NCBI GenBank assembly: GCA_900544765.1
Contig: UQWI01000001.1
Span: forward strand, 1-64,000
Length of the DNA stretch: 64,000 bases
Direction of reading: 5' to 3'
Source of the DNA: an uncultured Eubacteriales bacterium
GTDB taxonomy: Bacteria; Bacillota; Clostridia; Oscillospirales; Oscillospiraceae
The notes beneath the pieces are model-generated. The model was not told where the DNA came from, made no database searches, and worked only from the letters and a program-made list of their open reading frames with translations. The position numbers and the translations under genes were made by a program. Position 1 is the stretch's first letter; each line of letters starts with the position of its first letter. Shown here in pieces: positions 1-6,925 of the stretch.

Positions 1-2
1 AA

Positions 3-260
3 AAGTGGTTCCCGCAGATGGAGAACTTCTCCGGGCAGTTGAAAAAGTACAAGGTTACAATCCATGACCTGTTGGCGGAGAATGAGAAGTTGGAAGCAAG
101 GGCAAAGGCCAGTGAGCAAGGCAAGATGAAAGACCGCATGGAACGGGCAACGCTGGAAAGTGAACTGGAAAATATGCAAAGGCTGCTTGACCGCATCCCG
201 CCGGAAATCCGCAGGGAATTAGGGCAGGCACAGCGACCCCGCCGGGGGCATGATCTTTGA
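3..260 (+). CDS. C-terminal tail of a MobV/Pre-type relaxase (partial)
   Basis: The reading frame is open from the window edge, so the gene starts outside and only about 85 C-terminal residues are visible. They are highly charged and predicted coiled coil (many Lys, Glu and Leu, with an AENEKLEARAK-type stretch), ending in a basic tail. Such tails are usual for plasmid mobilization/recombination relaxases, which nick the transfer origin of mobilizable elements; the catalytic domain cannot be checked here. Its position just ahead of a small conserved protein and a large serine recombinase matches the end of Tn4451-like and other integrated mobilizable elements. The relaxase assignment rests on this context and the coiled-coil tail, so it is an inference. 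Confidence 0.5.
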   Translation, partial: KWFPQMENFSGQLKKYKVTIHDLLAENEKLEARAKASEQGKMKDRMERATLESELENMQRLLDRIPPEIRRELGQAQRPRRGHDL

Positions 261-344
261 TAACCCTATCAGGTACTATTTTCCGCCTTGTTTTCATAGA
301 CATGGACAAAGGGCAGACAGCAAGAGGGAGGTGGGAATGCTGCT

Positions 345-524
345 GTGAAAAAGAGGAAACTCAATTACCGGTTCCATAACCCTAACCCAACGGCAGCTAC
401 CGCCGATTACTTACTGAAAATCTTTATGGAAGCAAACCAGGAAAAGGTACAGCTTGCCATACAGGCTGCCGCAGATACGGCGGACGGTTCCGGCAAAAAG
501 GAAAACGAGGGGCGCCCTGCATAA
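345..524 (+). CDS. Small conserved mobile-element protein, 59 aa
   Basis: A GTG-initiated frame of 59 codons follows a GGGAGGTGG ribosome-binding site about 10 bases upstream. The nearest ATG (in GAATGCTGCTGTGA) hits a stop after two codons, which favours the GTG. The protein starts VKKRKLNYRFHNPNP, then has a short helix (ADYLLKIFMEAN) and a polar tail. I associate proteins of this kind with the stretch between relaxase and site-specific recombinase in Firmicutes elements, but know no function. The stop codon lies inside a terminator hairpin, consistent with it being the last gene of the mobilization transcript. Confidence 0.6.
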   Translation: MKKRKLNYRFHNPNPTAATADYLLKIFMEANQEKVQLAIQAAADTADGSGKKENEGRPA

Positions 525-539
525 GCGGGGCGCCCCTTT
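508..539 (+). terminator. Terminator closing the mobilization transcript
   Basis: The arms AGGGGCGCC (508-516) and GGCGCCCCT (529-537) pair perfectly across a 12-base loop and are followed by a short T run. The hairpin overlaps the stop codon of the 59-aa gene and separates it from the recombinase promoter. Confidence 0.65.
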
Positions 540-544
540 CCCTA

Positions 545-573
545 TTGCAATCTAAAACAGCACATGATAAAAT
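545..573 (+). promoter_or_regulatory. Candidate sigma-A promoter of the serine recombinase
   Basis: TTGCAA (545-550) and TAAAAT (568-573) are separated by exactly 17 bases, placing the start of transcription near 580, about 38 bases before the recombinase ATG. It lies right after the upstream terminator, so the recombinase appears to be expressed independently of the mobilization genes. Confidence 0.6.
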
Positions 574-617
574 AGGGATGTAACAGAACGGTTTTATTTT
601 AACAGAGAGGTTTTGCT

Positions 618-2201
618 ATGAACATTGCCGCTTACTGCCGTGTTTCCACCGATAAAGAAGATCAGCTCAACAGCCTGGAGGCACAGAAGGAGTTCTTTTC
701 AGAATACACCAAGCGCACCGGGGACAACCTGGTGCGGCTATATGCCGACGAGGGCATTTCGGGGACGAAAATCAAGAACCGGAAAGAATTTTTGCGTATG
801 ATGGCGGATGCAGAGCATGGCCTCTTTGATATGGTGGTGGTCAAGGACATTTCCCGTTTCGCCCGGAACACGGTTGACCTCTTGCAAAATGTCCGCAAAC
901 TCAAAGCATTAGGGATTGAAACGCAGTTTCTGACCGCCAACATGACCAGCATGGGCAACAGCGAATTTGTGCTAACCATATTCGGCGCGCTGGCACAGGA
1001 AGAAAGTGCCAATACCTCCAAGCGGGTGAAGTTCGGTAAGAAAATGAATGCGGAAAAAGGCCGCGTCCCCAATATCGTCTACGGGTATGATAAGACCATC
1101 GGGGATTACTTCAACCTTGCGATCAACGAGGAGGAAGCGGCAGTTGTCCGCCAGATTTATGAGTGGTATATTAAGGATGGCTATGGGGCGGCAAAAATCT
1201 CTATCTTCCTCAATGAGCGCGGCCTGCGGACAAAGCGGAACTGCCAATGGAGCCAGAACGGTGTCTGCCGCATCCTGACCAACGAACTCTATACCGGGAA
1301 AATCATCAACGGCAAGCAGGAAGTCACCGACTTTTTGACCGGCCAACGGGCGGACAAGGATGCTTCGGAATGGATGGTGGTGGAGCGGCCAGACCTGCGT
1401 ATCATTGACCCGGAAACCTTTGAGCAGGCTCAGCAAATCATGCAGTCCCGCGGCAAGGCGTTCAAAGTGGATAAAGAACGGCAAAGCAACAAATACCTGT
1501 TCTCCACCCTCATCAAGTGCAAGGAGTGCGGCTGGTCCTTCCGGCGCACCATCCGCACCTACAAGAACACCTATGTCCGCTGGGTCTGCTCCGGCCACAA
1601 CGGGCGCGGGGCGGACAACTGCCCCAACGCCGTGACGGTGGACGAGGACGAACTCATTGAGGTTTTGCAGGAATATTTCACCGGGCTGCTGAAAGCAAAG
1701 AAAAATGTCATCCGCTATGTAGTGGGGGAATTCCAGCGGGTCTATAAAGCAAAGGATGAAAACCTGAACTATGAAAAGGAACTGACCGCCCAGCTTGCCA
1801 GGCTGCAAAAGACACGGCAAAAATATATGGATATGTACGCCGACGATTTAATCTCCCGCGAGGAACTCAATGATAAGATCGGCGGGATGCGCAAAGAGAT
1901 CGAGCGGCTGGAAAATGAGCTGAAAATGGTATCCTATCATCTAACAAAGGGTGAACAGTTGGACAGTCTTCTGCAACAGACCTTCACGGAGATTGAGGAC
2001 ATCACCGATGTGCGGCAGATGACCAACGCCCAGCTCAAGCGGATCATCCAGAAGATCGAAGTGGATAAGGACGGGAATGTGGACATTTATCTGCGCCTGT
2101 TTGGTGATTTGGGCCTGGACGAAACCGTTCTAATTCGTAACGACGAAACACAAAGACATCACCGAAAGGTTGGAGACTGTCGATCCGGAGCTGTACGCTA
2201 A
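618..2201 (+). CDS. Large serine recombinase (integrase of the mobile element)
   Basis: This 527-residue protein catalyses site-specific integration and excision through a 5'-phosphoserine intermediate. The N-terminal resolvase fold shows the catalytic motif YCRVSTDKEDQ with nucleophile Ser10 and the later arginine motif KDISRFARN. Next come the Recombinase domain (about residues 165-270), a zinc ribbon with two Cys pairs (about 300-335) and a coiled-coil region (about 375-445), the usual order for large serine integrases. An AGAGAGG ribosome-binding site precedes the ATG. The last 15-20 residues (after the LGLDETV stretch) are read from DNA that encodes SpoIIID in another frame, so the stop codon appears to be supplied by the chromosome. 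Codon use is more A/T-rich than in the genes after 2.3 kb. Confidence 0.93.
   Translation: MNIAAYCRVSTDKEDQLNSLEAQKEFFSEYTKRTGDNLVRLYADEGISGTKIKNRKEFLRMMADAEHGLFDMVVVKDISRFARNTVDLLQNVRKLKALGIETQFLTANMTSMGNSEFVLTIFGALAQEESANTSKRVKFGKKMNAEKGRVPNIVYGYDKTIGDYFNLAINEEEAAVVRQIYEWYIKDGYGAAKISIFLNERGLRTKRNCQWSQNGVCRILTNELYTGKIINGKQEVTDFLTGQRADKDASEWMVVERPDLRIIDPETFEQAQQIMQSRGKAFKVDKERQSNKYLFSTLIKCKECGWSFRRTIRTYKNTYVRWVCSGHNGRGADNCPNAVTVDEDELIEVLQEYFTGLLKAKKNVIRYVVGEFQRVYKAKDENLNYEKELTAQLARLQKTRQKYMDMYADDLISREELNDKIGGMRKEIERLENELKMVSYHLTKGEQLDSLLQQTFTEIEDITDVRQMTNAQLKRIIQKIEVDKDGNVDIYLRLFGDLGLDETVLIRNDETQRHHRKVGDCRSGAVR
2130..2150. other. Element/chromosome junction (attachment site) inside spoIIID
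   Basis: Up to about 2130 the sequence makes sense only as recombinase. From about 2143 (CACAAAGACATC) it encodes SpoIIID in the frame one base over. An in-frame TAA at 2131-2133 closes the SpoIIID frame upstream. The crossover should therefore lie between about 2131 and 2145, next to the recombinase 3' end as is usual for serine integrases. The exact core cannot be fixed without the other end of the element or an empty site. Confidence 0.65.
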
Positions 2202-2295
2202 AGTCCGCGACCTGCTGGAGCTGAACAAGGCGGAACGCCATATCCGTGGGGGGATGGCGACGCGGGACAAATTCAGAAAGCTGAAGGGGCCGTGA
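2134..2295 (+). pseudogene. spoIIID: 3' half of spoIIID, interrupted by the mobile element
   Basis: The frame 2134-2295 has no start codon of its own and encodes HKDITERL, VDPELYAKVRDLL, NKAERHIRGGMAT and a basic end. These blocks match the C-terminal half of SpoIIID as I remember it from Bacillus subtilis (HKDLTERL ... RHLRGGEATKLKY) and from clostridia (NKAERHIRGG). SpoIIID is the mother-cell regulator acting with sigma-E and needed for sigma-K expression. The missing part is the N-terminus plus the start of the recognition helix (the GVSKSTV region), which should lie at the other end of the element, outside this window. Precise excision would restore the gene. A terminator follows the stop codon. 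Confidence 0.82.
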
Positions 2296-2304
2296 GGCCC
2301 CTTT
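2284..2304 (+). terminator. Terminator of spoIIID
   Basis: AAGGGGCC and GGCCCCTT form a perfect 8-bp stem with a GTGA loop that contains the spoIIID stop codon, followed by TTCGTTT. Its position supports the view that this sequence is the true end of the interrupted gene. Confidence 0.65.
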
Positions 2305-2307
2305 CGT

Positions 2308-2898
2308 TTACAGGAACAGAGAGACTGCACAGTACACAAGCATCAGCGCCATTACAGTGTTGGTTATTCGGGCGTATTGGGAAAACAGCCTCTTAAAAGC
2401 AGAACCGAACAGCGACCAGCAAAGTGTGAATGCAAAGCCTATAAAGGCCAGCAGCAGCGCGAAGAATGCCAGGCTCACCCGCTGTCCCTGAAAATACGGC
2501 AGTATATATGCCTCCATTGAGACAATGCAGTAGATGTAGATTTTGGGGTTTACAAATTGCAGCGCCAGTCCGCTCAGATAGCCGCTTCTGGCATCTGAGC
2601 CGCCGCCCTCGTCGGATATGGGAGGGCTTTTGAAGGTCTTATACGCCAGCCACAGCATGTATGCAGCTCCGACAATCAGCATAGGTGTTTTGATTTTTGG
2701 TATCAGCCCGGACAGCGCGCTGCAAAAAAATGTACACAGCAGCATCACTACAGCAAACCCGGTCAGTATGCCGAGATTAAATGGGAAAGCGCGCTTGAAG
2801 CCAAGCCGCCCGGCGTTTGACATGCTCATTAGATTATTCGGCCCGGGCGTCACCGCAGTGGCAACGGCATATGACAAAAAGTTTATCCAGCTGAACAT
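2308..2898 (-). CDS. LysE/RhtB-family amino-acid exporter
   Basis: A 196-residue membrane protein with about six hydrophobic segments. It carries the family signature near the N-terminus (TAVTPGPNNLMSMSNAG) and the central FVNPKIYIY motif typical of LysE/RhtB exporters of amino acids or cysteine/O-acetylserine. The start at 2898 is chosen because GGAGGT lies five bases upstream; an ATG four codons earlier contains that site itself and is unlikely. It is divergent from an XRE-cupin regulator with a shared operator-like palindrome, so the regulator probably controls it. The substrate cannot be read from sequence. Confidence 0.88.
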   Translation of the reverse strand: MFSWINFLSYAVATAVTPGPNNLMSMSNAGRLGFKRAFPFNLGILTGFAVVMLLCTFFCSALSGLIPKIKTPMLIVGAAYMLWLAYKTFKSPPISDEGGGSDARSGYLSGLALQFVNPKIYIYCIVSMEAYILPYFQGQRVSLAFFALLLAFIGFAFTLCWSLFGSAFKRLFSQYARITNTVMALMLVYCAVSLFL

Positions 2899-2899
2899 G

Positions 2900-2928
2900 T
2901 TGACCTCCAAATGGTTTGGTGCTATAAT
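2900..2928 (+). promoter_or_regulatory. Promoter of the XRE-cupin regulator
   Basis: TTGACC (2900-2905) and TATAAT (2923-2928) are 17 bases apart. The -35 box overlaps the start codon and ribosome-binding site of the divergent exporter gene. Confidence 0.7.
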
Positions 2929-2941
2929 GGACTAGAAATCC

Positions 2942-2964
2942 AATATACAAGAATCTTCTATATT
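2942..2964. promoter_or_regulatory. Palindromic operator between the divergent promoters
   Basis: AATATA-c-AAGA-a-TCTT-c-TATATT is a 23-bp near-perfect palindrome centred at 2953. It overlaps the exporter -10 box (2962-2967) and covers the early transcribed region of the regulator. A wider inverted repeat, ATAATGGA (2924-2931) and TCCATTAT (2975-2982), flanks it. An XRE dimer bound here could control both genes; this is inferred from position and symmetry. Confidence 0.55.
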
Positions 2965-2990
2965 ATACTTTTCATCCATTATGTTGTCAA
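2962..2990 (-). promoter_or_regulatory. Consensus promoter of the LysE-type exporter
   Basis: Read on the minus strand, TTGACA (2990-2985) and TATAAT (2967-2962) match the sigma-A consensus at all 12 positions with 17-base spacing. A promoter this strong implies that the gene is normally held down by a repressor. Confidence 0.75.
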
Positions 2991-3002
2991 CAGGAGAATA
3001 AC

Positions 3003-3551
3003 ATGGAGCTGCAAAAAATTATAGGTGCCAATGTCAAGGCAATACGGGAGAGAAAAAAGCTCACACTGGATGCAGCCGCACAGTTGAGCGGCGTGTCGCG
3101 CAGCATGCTCGCCCAAATCGAGAAGGGCGATGTCAATCCTACGATTTCAGTCCTGTGGAAGATTGCAAACGGCTTCAAGGTATCGTTTACAAGCCTCATG
3201 GACAGACACGAGGCAGCGCCGCTGCTGATACGCGCCCGGGATGTAAAGCCGTTGGTGGAGGATGAAGGCCGCTATTTAAACTACCCGGCGTTCCCCTTCC
3301 AGGATGGCACGCTTTTTGAAACCTATAGGATATGCATAGAGCCGGGCGGCTTTTTGACTGCCCAGCCACACATGGCGGGTACGGAGGAATATGTAACCGC
3401 TTTTGCGGGAAAGATTGAAATCTGCGCAGACAATAAAAGCTTTGAGCTGGACGAGGGCGACAGCCTGTGTTTTCACGCGGATGTTGAGCACTCTTATCGC
3501 AATATATGCGACAATACAGTTTGGCTCAGCATGATAATACACTATAAATAA
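3003..3551 (+). CDS. XRE-family transcriptional regulator with C-terminal cupin domain
   Basis: A 182-residue protein. Residues about 8-65 form an XRE helix-turn-helix (LDAAAQLSGVSRSMLAQIEKG). Residues about 105-180 form a cupin_2 barrel (TEEYVTAFAGKIEI ... LDEGDSLCF) that in this family senses a small ligand. Such proteins usually regulate an adjacent transporter or catabolic gene, and here the divergent neighbour is a LysE-type exporter. The ribosome-binding site AGGAG is six bases from the ATG. Ligand unknown; an amino acid or cysteine derivative is plausible from the neighbour only. Confidence 0.9.
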   Translation: MELQKIIGANVKAIRERKKLTLDAAAQLSGVSRSMLAQIEKGDVNPTISVLWKIANGFKVSFTSLMDRHEAAPLLIRARDVKPLVEDEGRYLNYPAFPFQDGTLFETYRICIEPGGFLTAQPHMAGTEEYVTAFAGKIEICADNKSFELDEGDSLCFHADVEHSYRNICDNTVWLSMIIHYK

Positions 3552-3555
3552 AATT

Positions 3556-3582
3556 GCAGGGACGAATTGGATTCGTCCCTGC
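3556..3582. terminator. Bidirectional terminator
   Basis: A 12-bp perfect stem, GCAGGGACGAAT / ATTCGTCCCTGC, has a three-base loop and sits between two convergent genes. The plus side is followed by TTCAGTTT and the minus side by AATTTTATTT, so it can serve both. Confidence 0.85.
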
Positions 3583-3588
3583 TTCAGT

Positions 3589-4947
3589 TTATGCGTTGCC
3601 TGTTTCAGAGGGCTGCTCTACTTCCGGAGGCTGCTCACCGCTGGGGCCGCCTCCCCCCGGTCCGCCCGACATGATGTCCGTGCTGTATTCAACTTCAGTG
3701 CCGTCGACGGTCAAAGTGTAATCAGCGTCGCTTGATATATCTGCGCTGGACAGCAGGAGCATGGATGCGGCCTTGGTCGCCGTGAAGCAGAAAAGCTCAT
3801 TGCCATCCGCGTCCGAGAGCACGACCTCGCTGTCGGTATCAACTGCGTTCGTGAGCGTCAGCGTCAGATAGTCCTGGGCGGAATCCGCCGACACTGTGTC
3901 AAACATGTTGCCCAGCGCTGTGACCGTGCCGCCGTTTATAATTATGTCCAGGGTTGCGTCGATGCCGCTGTCCCCGCCTTGGGCGTTGGCGCTGGCAAAA
4001 ATGCTGCCACCGTTTATGACCAGCCAGCCGTTGGAGTCAATGCCGTCTCCCTCGGCACCGAGACCGGCGTCTATGTAAAGCTCGCCTCCGTTGATGGTAG
4101 TTACCGACACGTTGTCCTCATTGGTATTGATGCCGTCATTCTGGGACTCTATGTTTATAGTTCCGCCGTTTATGGTCAGATGCATTTCCGTGCCAAGGCC
4201 CTCGTTCTCGGCTACTATATTCAGTGCGCCCGTACCATCGGCCTCGCCGTCAATATTCATCGACATCTTGCTGTAAAACGCGACGTCATATTTGTGCAGT
4301 TTGTCGGTGGTGCCGGTTTCATATATTCGTGCGACATATGAGCCGTTGAAGTTGTTTACACTGTCATCGGCAATAATTACGTTAGCGCCTGCCGCTGTGG
4401 TGTCCACATCACTGCTGGCAGTTTCCTCATCGCCGTCTGCGCACTCATATACGTTGTAAAAAATCAGTGCAGGTGCAACGGTGCATGTGACGTCCACGTT
4501 GTCCAATATGAGCGTTACAACGGCGTCCGGGTCATCCTTTGCTTCATCGCCCAGGTCTACCGCTATCTGGCCCTGTGAGAGCGTGCCGGTGAGCCTGTAG
4601 GTGCCGGCGGAGCGTATCGTCACAACCGTATGCGCCTCGGCTTCCTCGGCGCTGTGCTCGTCAGCCTCGGTGCCTTCGCCGTAGTCGGAGCCCATGCCTG
4701 CCTCATAATACACTATGTCGTGGCTGACAGTGACGTCCCCGGCGTCATCTTCGGCTATCGTCTTTCCGTCAAGCGTTATTTCATCGTCGGAGAGGCTTAT
4801 AACCCGTTCCGTACTGCTCGCGCTTTCACTCGGACTTGCCGTAGGCTCCGTCGTGGTCTGAGTTTCCTCGGTAGTACCGCACGCGGCCAGAGACAATGCC
4901 AGAACGGCGGTACACAGTATACTTATAGTACGCTTTTTCATGCTCAT
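3589..4947 (-). CDS. Secreted carbohydrate-binding lipoprotein, DUF4353/Cthe_2159 type
   Basis: A 452-residue lipoprotein: signal peptide with lipobox LAAC, a Thr/Ser/Glu-rich linker, then repeated short strands rich in Asp, Asn and Gly (for example INGGTINIES and INGGSIFA). This ladder is typical of the Cthe_2159-like parallel beta-helix that binds polysaccharide and calcium. The end is a Pro/Gly-rich tail (GGPGGGGPSGEQPPEVEQP). The start at 4947 follows GAGGAG by eight bases; an upstream GTG abuts that site. It is probably anchored in the outer leaflet of the membrane and binds cell-wall or plant polysaccharide. It is a single-gene unit between two bidirectional terminators. Confidence 0.8.
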   Translation of the reverse strand: MSMKKRTISILCTAVLALSLAACGTTEETQTTTEPTASPSESASSTERVISLSDDEITLDGKTIAEDDAGDVTVSHDIVYYEAGMGSDYGEGTEADEHSAEEAEAHTVVTIRSAGTYRLTGTLSQGQIAVDLGDEAKDDPDAVVTLILDNVDVTCTVAPALIFYNVYECADGDEETASSDVDTTAAGANVIIADDSVNNFNGSYVARIYETGTTDKLHKYDVAFYSKMSMNIDGEADGTGALNIVAENEGLGTEMHLTINGGTINIESQNDGINTNEDNVSVTTINGGELYIDAGLGAEGDGIDSNGWLVINGGSIFASANAQGGDSGIDATLDIIINGGTVTALGNMFDTVSADSAQDYLTLTLTNAVDTDSEVVLSDADGNELFCFTATKAASMLLLSSADISSDADYTLTVDGTEVEYSTDIMSGGPGGGGPSGEQPPEVEQPSETGNA

Positions 4948-5143
4948 CTTAATCACTCCTCAAATTAGGATGTGGAAATTATATATCAAAAAATTTAAAC
5001 AAAACTGAAAAAGCCACCGCATACATGTTAAATATGTGTGAATTCTTCAATAAAAGCAGACTGGCACATTTCCAGCTTCGCTCTGTTGCCTTTAAGGCGC
5101 TATGTAGAAGCCCCGGGGCGGCGTGTTTTCATGCTGCATAAAT

Positions 5144-5174
5144 ATAAACACCCCGGAATGACCGGGGTGTTTAT
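5144..5174. terminator. Bidirectional terminator after the DUF1835 gene
   Basis: ATAAACACCCCGG (5144-5156) pairs with CCGGGGTGTTTAT (5162-5174) across a five-base loop, giving A-rich and T-rich flanks on both strands. The rest of 4948-5195 shows no gene; the promoter of the carbohydrate-binding lipoprotein should lie there, but I see no well-spaced consensus. Confidence 0.8.
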
Positions 5175-5195
5175 TATACTTACACACATAGCGCC

Positions 5196-5990
5196 CTATT
5201 TCTTTCTGATGATACATCTGTATGGCATGTCGTCTGCTTCGGCTTTTGTCACCTGCACAATCAGCCCGCGCTCAATGAGGGCCTCAATTCTCCGCCATAT
5301 CAGGCCGTCGCCGATGGCGTTCACACGCATCATAACAGCTAATACGAGCTCGCTCGCGTTGAATTCACCCTCCTGCAGATCCAGCTCACGCTCTATGAAG
5401 CTGTCGTAGAAGTCCTCTGGTACGCTTAGCAGCCTCCTGTTTACAAAAGCCCTCATAGGCGAATTCTCCTGCCTCAGCTGCTGCCAGTGCATGGCCATGG
5501 ACAGCAACATCGGATAAGGCAGGACGCGCGAGAGCTTTTCCAGCTCCGTCCACTCCTTAGGAGAGGCCTCCCCCCAGCCGCGCATTATAATGGATGTGCC
5601 GTCCGCTCTGGCAGTGAAGTCAGGCAGTGTGACTATGTATGTCTCCGGCCTGAGACCGGCGCTTACTATTCGCTCGGCGAGCCAGCACGCGCCGCAGGCG
5701 TCGTCGGCTGCGGCGCTAGTCCAAATGCGGACGCTCTCATGTGCGGCCGCCTTGAGAAAGCTGTCAAGCCCTGAGCGGGCACTGCTGACACTGCGGGCAA
5801 CGTGCTCAGCGTATACGCAATCATTCTCCGGTGCTGCCGAGAAGTGTTTAAGCTCCTGCTCGCGTTCAGCCCAGAACCTGCGCCCGGCTATGCGGCCGAC
5901 GTCCAGTCCGAGCTCAAAGCAGAATATCCTGTTTCTAAGGCCACAGCTCATACTCCCCTTCGCACTGTTTGAAAACACCACCTCAAGCAA
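5196..5990 (-). CDS. DUF1835 domain-containing protein
   Basis: A 264-residue cytoplasmic protein starting MLEVVFSNSAKGSM, the opening strand typical of DUF1835, with a helical second half that resembles DUF3658. The family is widespread in Firmicutes and has no established function. It uses a TTG start at 5990, supported by a strong GGAGG eight bases upstream. It lies 12 bases after the S4-domain gene and is probably co-transcribed with it. Confidence 0.75.
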   Translation of the reverse strand: MLEVVFSNSAKGSMSCGLRNRIFCFELGLDVGRIAGRRFWAEREQELKHFSAAPENDCVYAEHVARSVSSARSGLDSFLKAAAHESVRIWTSAAADDACGACWLAERIVSAGLRPETYIVTLPDFTARADGTSIIMRGWGEASPKEWTELEKLSRVLPYPMLLSMAMHWQQLRQENSPMRAFVNRRLLSVPEDFYDSFIERELDLQEGEFNASELVLAVMMRVNAIGDGLIWRRIEALIERGLIVQVTKAEADDMPYRCIIRKK

Positions 5991-6002
5991 AGCTGTACCT
6001 CC

Positions 6003-6740
6003 TCAATAGATTCGCACCAATGCCTTGACGCGTCCTTTCCTTGTCTCTCCGGCCTCGGCTACAAAGGCAAAACGTCCGTGGCCTCGCACAGATATGACGT
6101 CGCCTTCCTTCGCTGGCATACCCGGAGACTTGGGCGGCAGTGAGTTCACAAGCACCAGCTCACGCTCGAAGAGCTTCTGGGCCTCGCCTCGTGAGAGCTT
6201 GTACACTGCTGCGACAAGCGAATCCAGCCGCGCCGACTGCACGTTTACGCTTGTCTCCTTCGGCGGCTCCGGTGGTTCTATGACTTCGGGCTCCACGGCG
6301 CATACCTTAACTCTTGTCCTGCGGACTTCCTCCAACTGGCCGGTGATGTACGGCGCTATTGAATCAAGGCAGAAGAGATACGCGCGCTTGCCCTGTATCA
6401 CGATGTCTCCCATCGTCTCTCGTTTAATGCCCAGCGCCATAAGCGCACCGAGATAGTCCCGATGAGTGAGCGGCTCGGCAAACTTCTCGTTTGAGGGCGC
6501 AATCTCAAGGCAAACTATACCGCTCTCCCACTCGCAGCCGTCCCTTGGCAGGAATACGGCACAGCGCCGCTCGGCCTGCTCATAGCCTCCGTCAAAAACA
6601 TACGGCTCACAGCGCATGCGTGTCAGCTCAAGCTGCTCTGCGGGCGTCAGGAAATCGCTCTCTACAGGTATGCCGCGCTTTTCCGCACGCCTTGCGAGCT
6701 CGGAAAGGCGCTTTTTAGTGAGTTCAAGTTCATTTTCCAT
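6003..6740 (-). CDS. YlmH-like S4-domain RNA-binding protein
   Basis: A 245-residue protein. The N-terminal half resembles the YlmH family (LTPAEQLELTRMR, then a ferredoxin-like region with GALMALGIKRETMGDI), and the C-terminal S4 fold covers about residues 165-225 (VQSARLDSLVAAVYKLSRGEAQKL). The family acts on stalled large ribosomal subunits and is usually near division genes. The start at 6740 was chosen because the family alignment begins here and a well-formed promoter ends six bases upstream. An in-frame TTG at 6803 would lie upstream of that promoter. There is no ribosome-binding site before 6740, so the mRNA may be leaderless. Confidence 0.8.
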   Translation of the reverse strand: MENELELTKKRLSELARRAEKRGIPVESDFLTPAEQLELTRMRCEPYVFDGGYEQAERRCAVFLPRDGCEWESGIVCLEIAPSNEKFAEPLTHRDYLGALMALGIKRETMGDIVIQGKRAYLFCLDSIAPYITGQLEEVRRTRVKVCAVEPEVIEPPEPPKETSVNVQSARLDSLVAAVYKLSRGEAQKLFERELVLVNSLPPKSPGMPAKEGDVISVRGHGRFAFVAEAGETRKGRVKALVRIY

Positions 6741-6746
6741 GATGAC

Positions 6747-6775
6747 AGTATAATTCTTCCGACTGTGCCAGTCAA
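6747..6775 (-). promoter_or_regulatory. Promoter abutting the S4-protein start codon
   Basis: On the minus strand TTGACT (6775-6770) and TATACT (6752-6747) are 17 bases apart. Only six bases separate the -10 box from the ATG, so transcription would begin at or within one base of the start codon. Confidence 0.6.
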
Positions 6776-6925
6776 GGCAATAAAAGCTGCGGCTCAAATC
6801 CAATTCCCTTTAAATGCGTCAAAATCAGCGTTGACGCGCCGCAAGCGTGGCACAACGCTGCTATGGCAGAACGCAGGAGATATCCGGTGGCGCGGGCGCA
6901 TATACTCGCACAAGGGGGTGTCCGC

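Noticed and set aside
972..1820. Long open frame (282 codons) antisense to the serine recombinase
   Set aside because: It is a shadow frame; the sense frame has clear catalytic and zinc-ribbon motifs, and the antisense product has no recognisable pattern or ribosome-binding site.
2134..2295. Reading the SpoIIID fragment as an intact small gene
   Set aside because: There is no ATG, GTG or TTG with a ribosome-binding site at a suitable place, and the helix-turn-helix N-terminal half of the family is absent.
6741..6925. Glycine riboswitch upstream of the AGCS transporter
   Set aside because: No glycine-aptamer core motifs are visible, and much of the stretch is occupied by the divergent S4-protein promoter.
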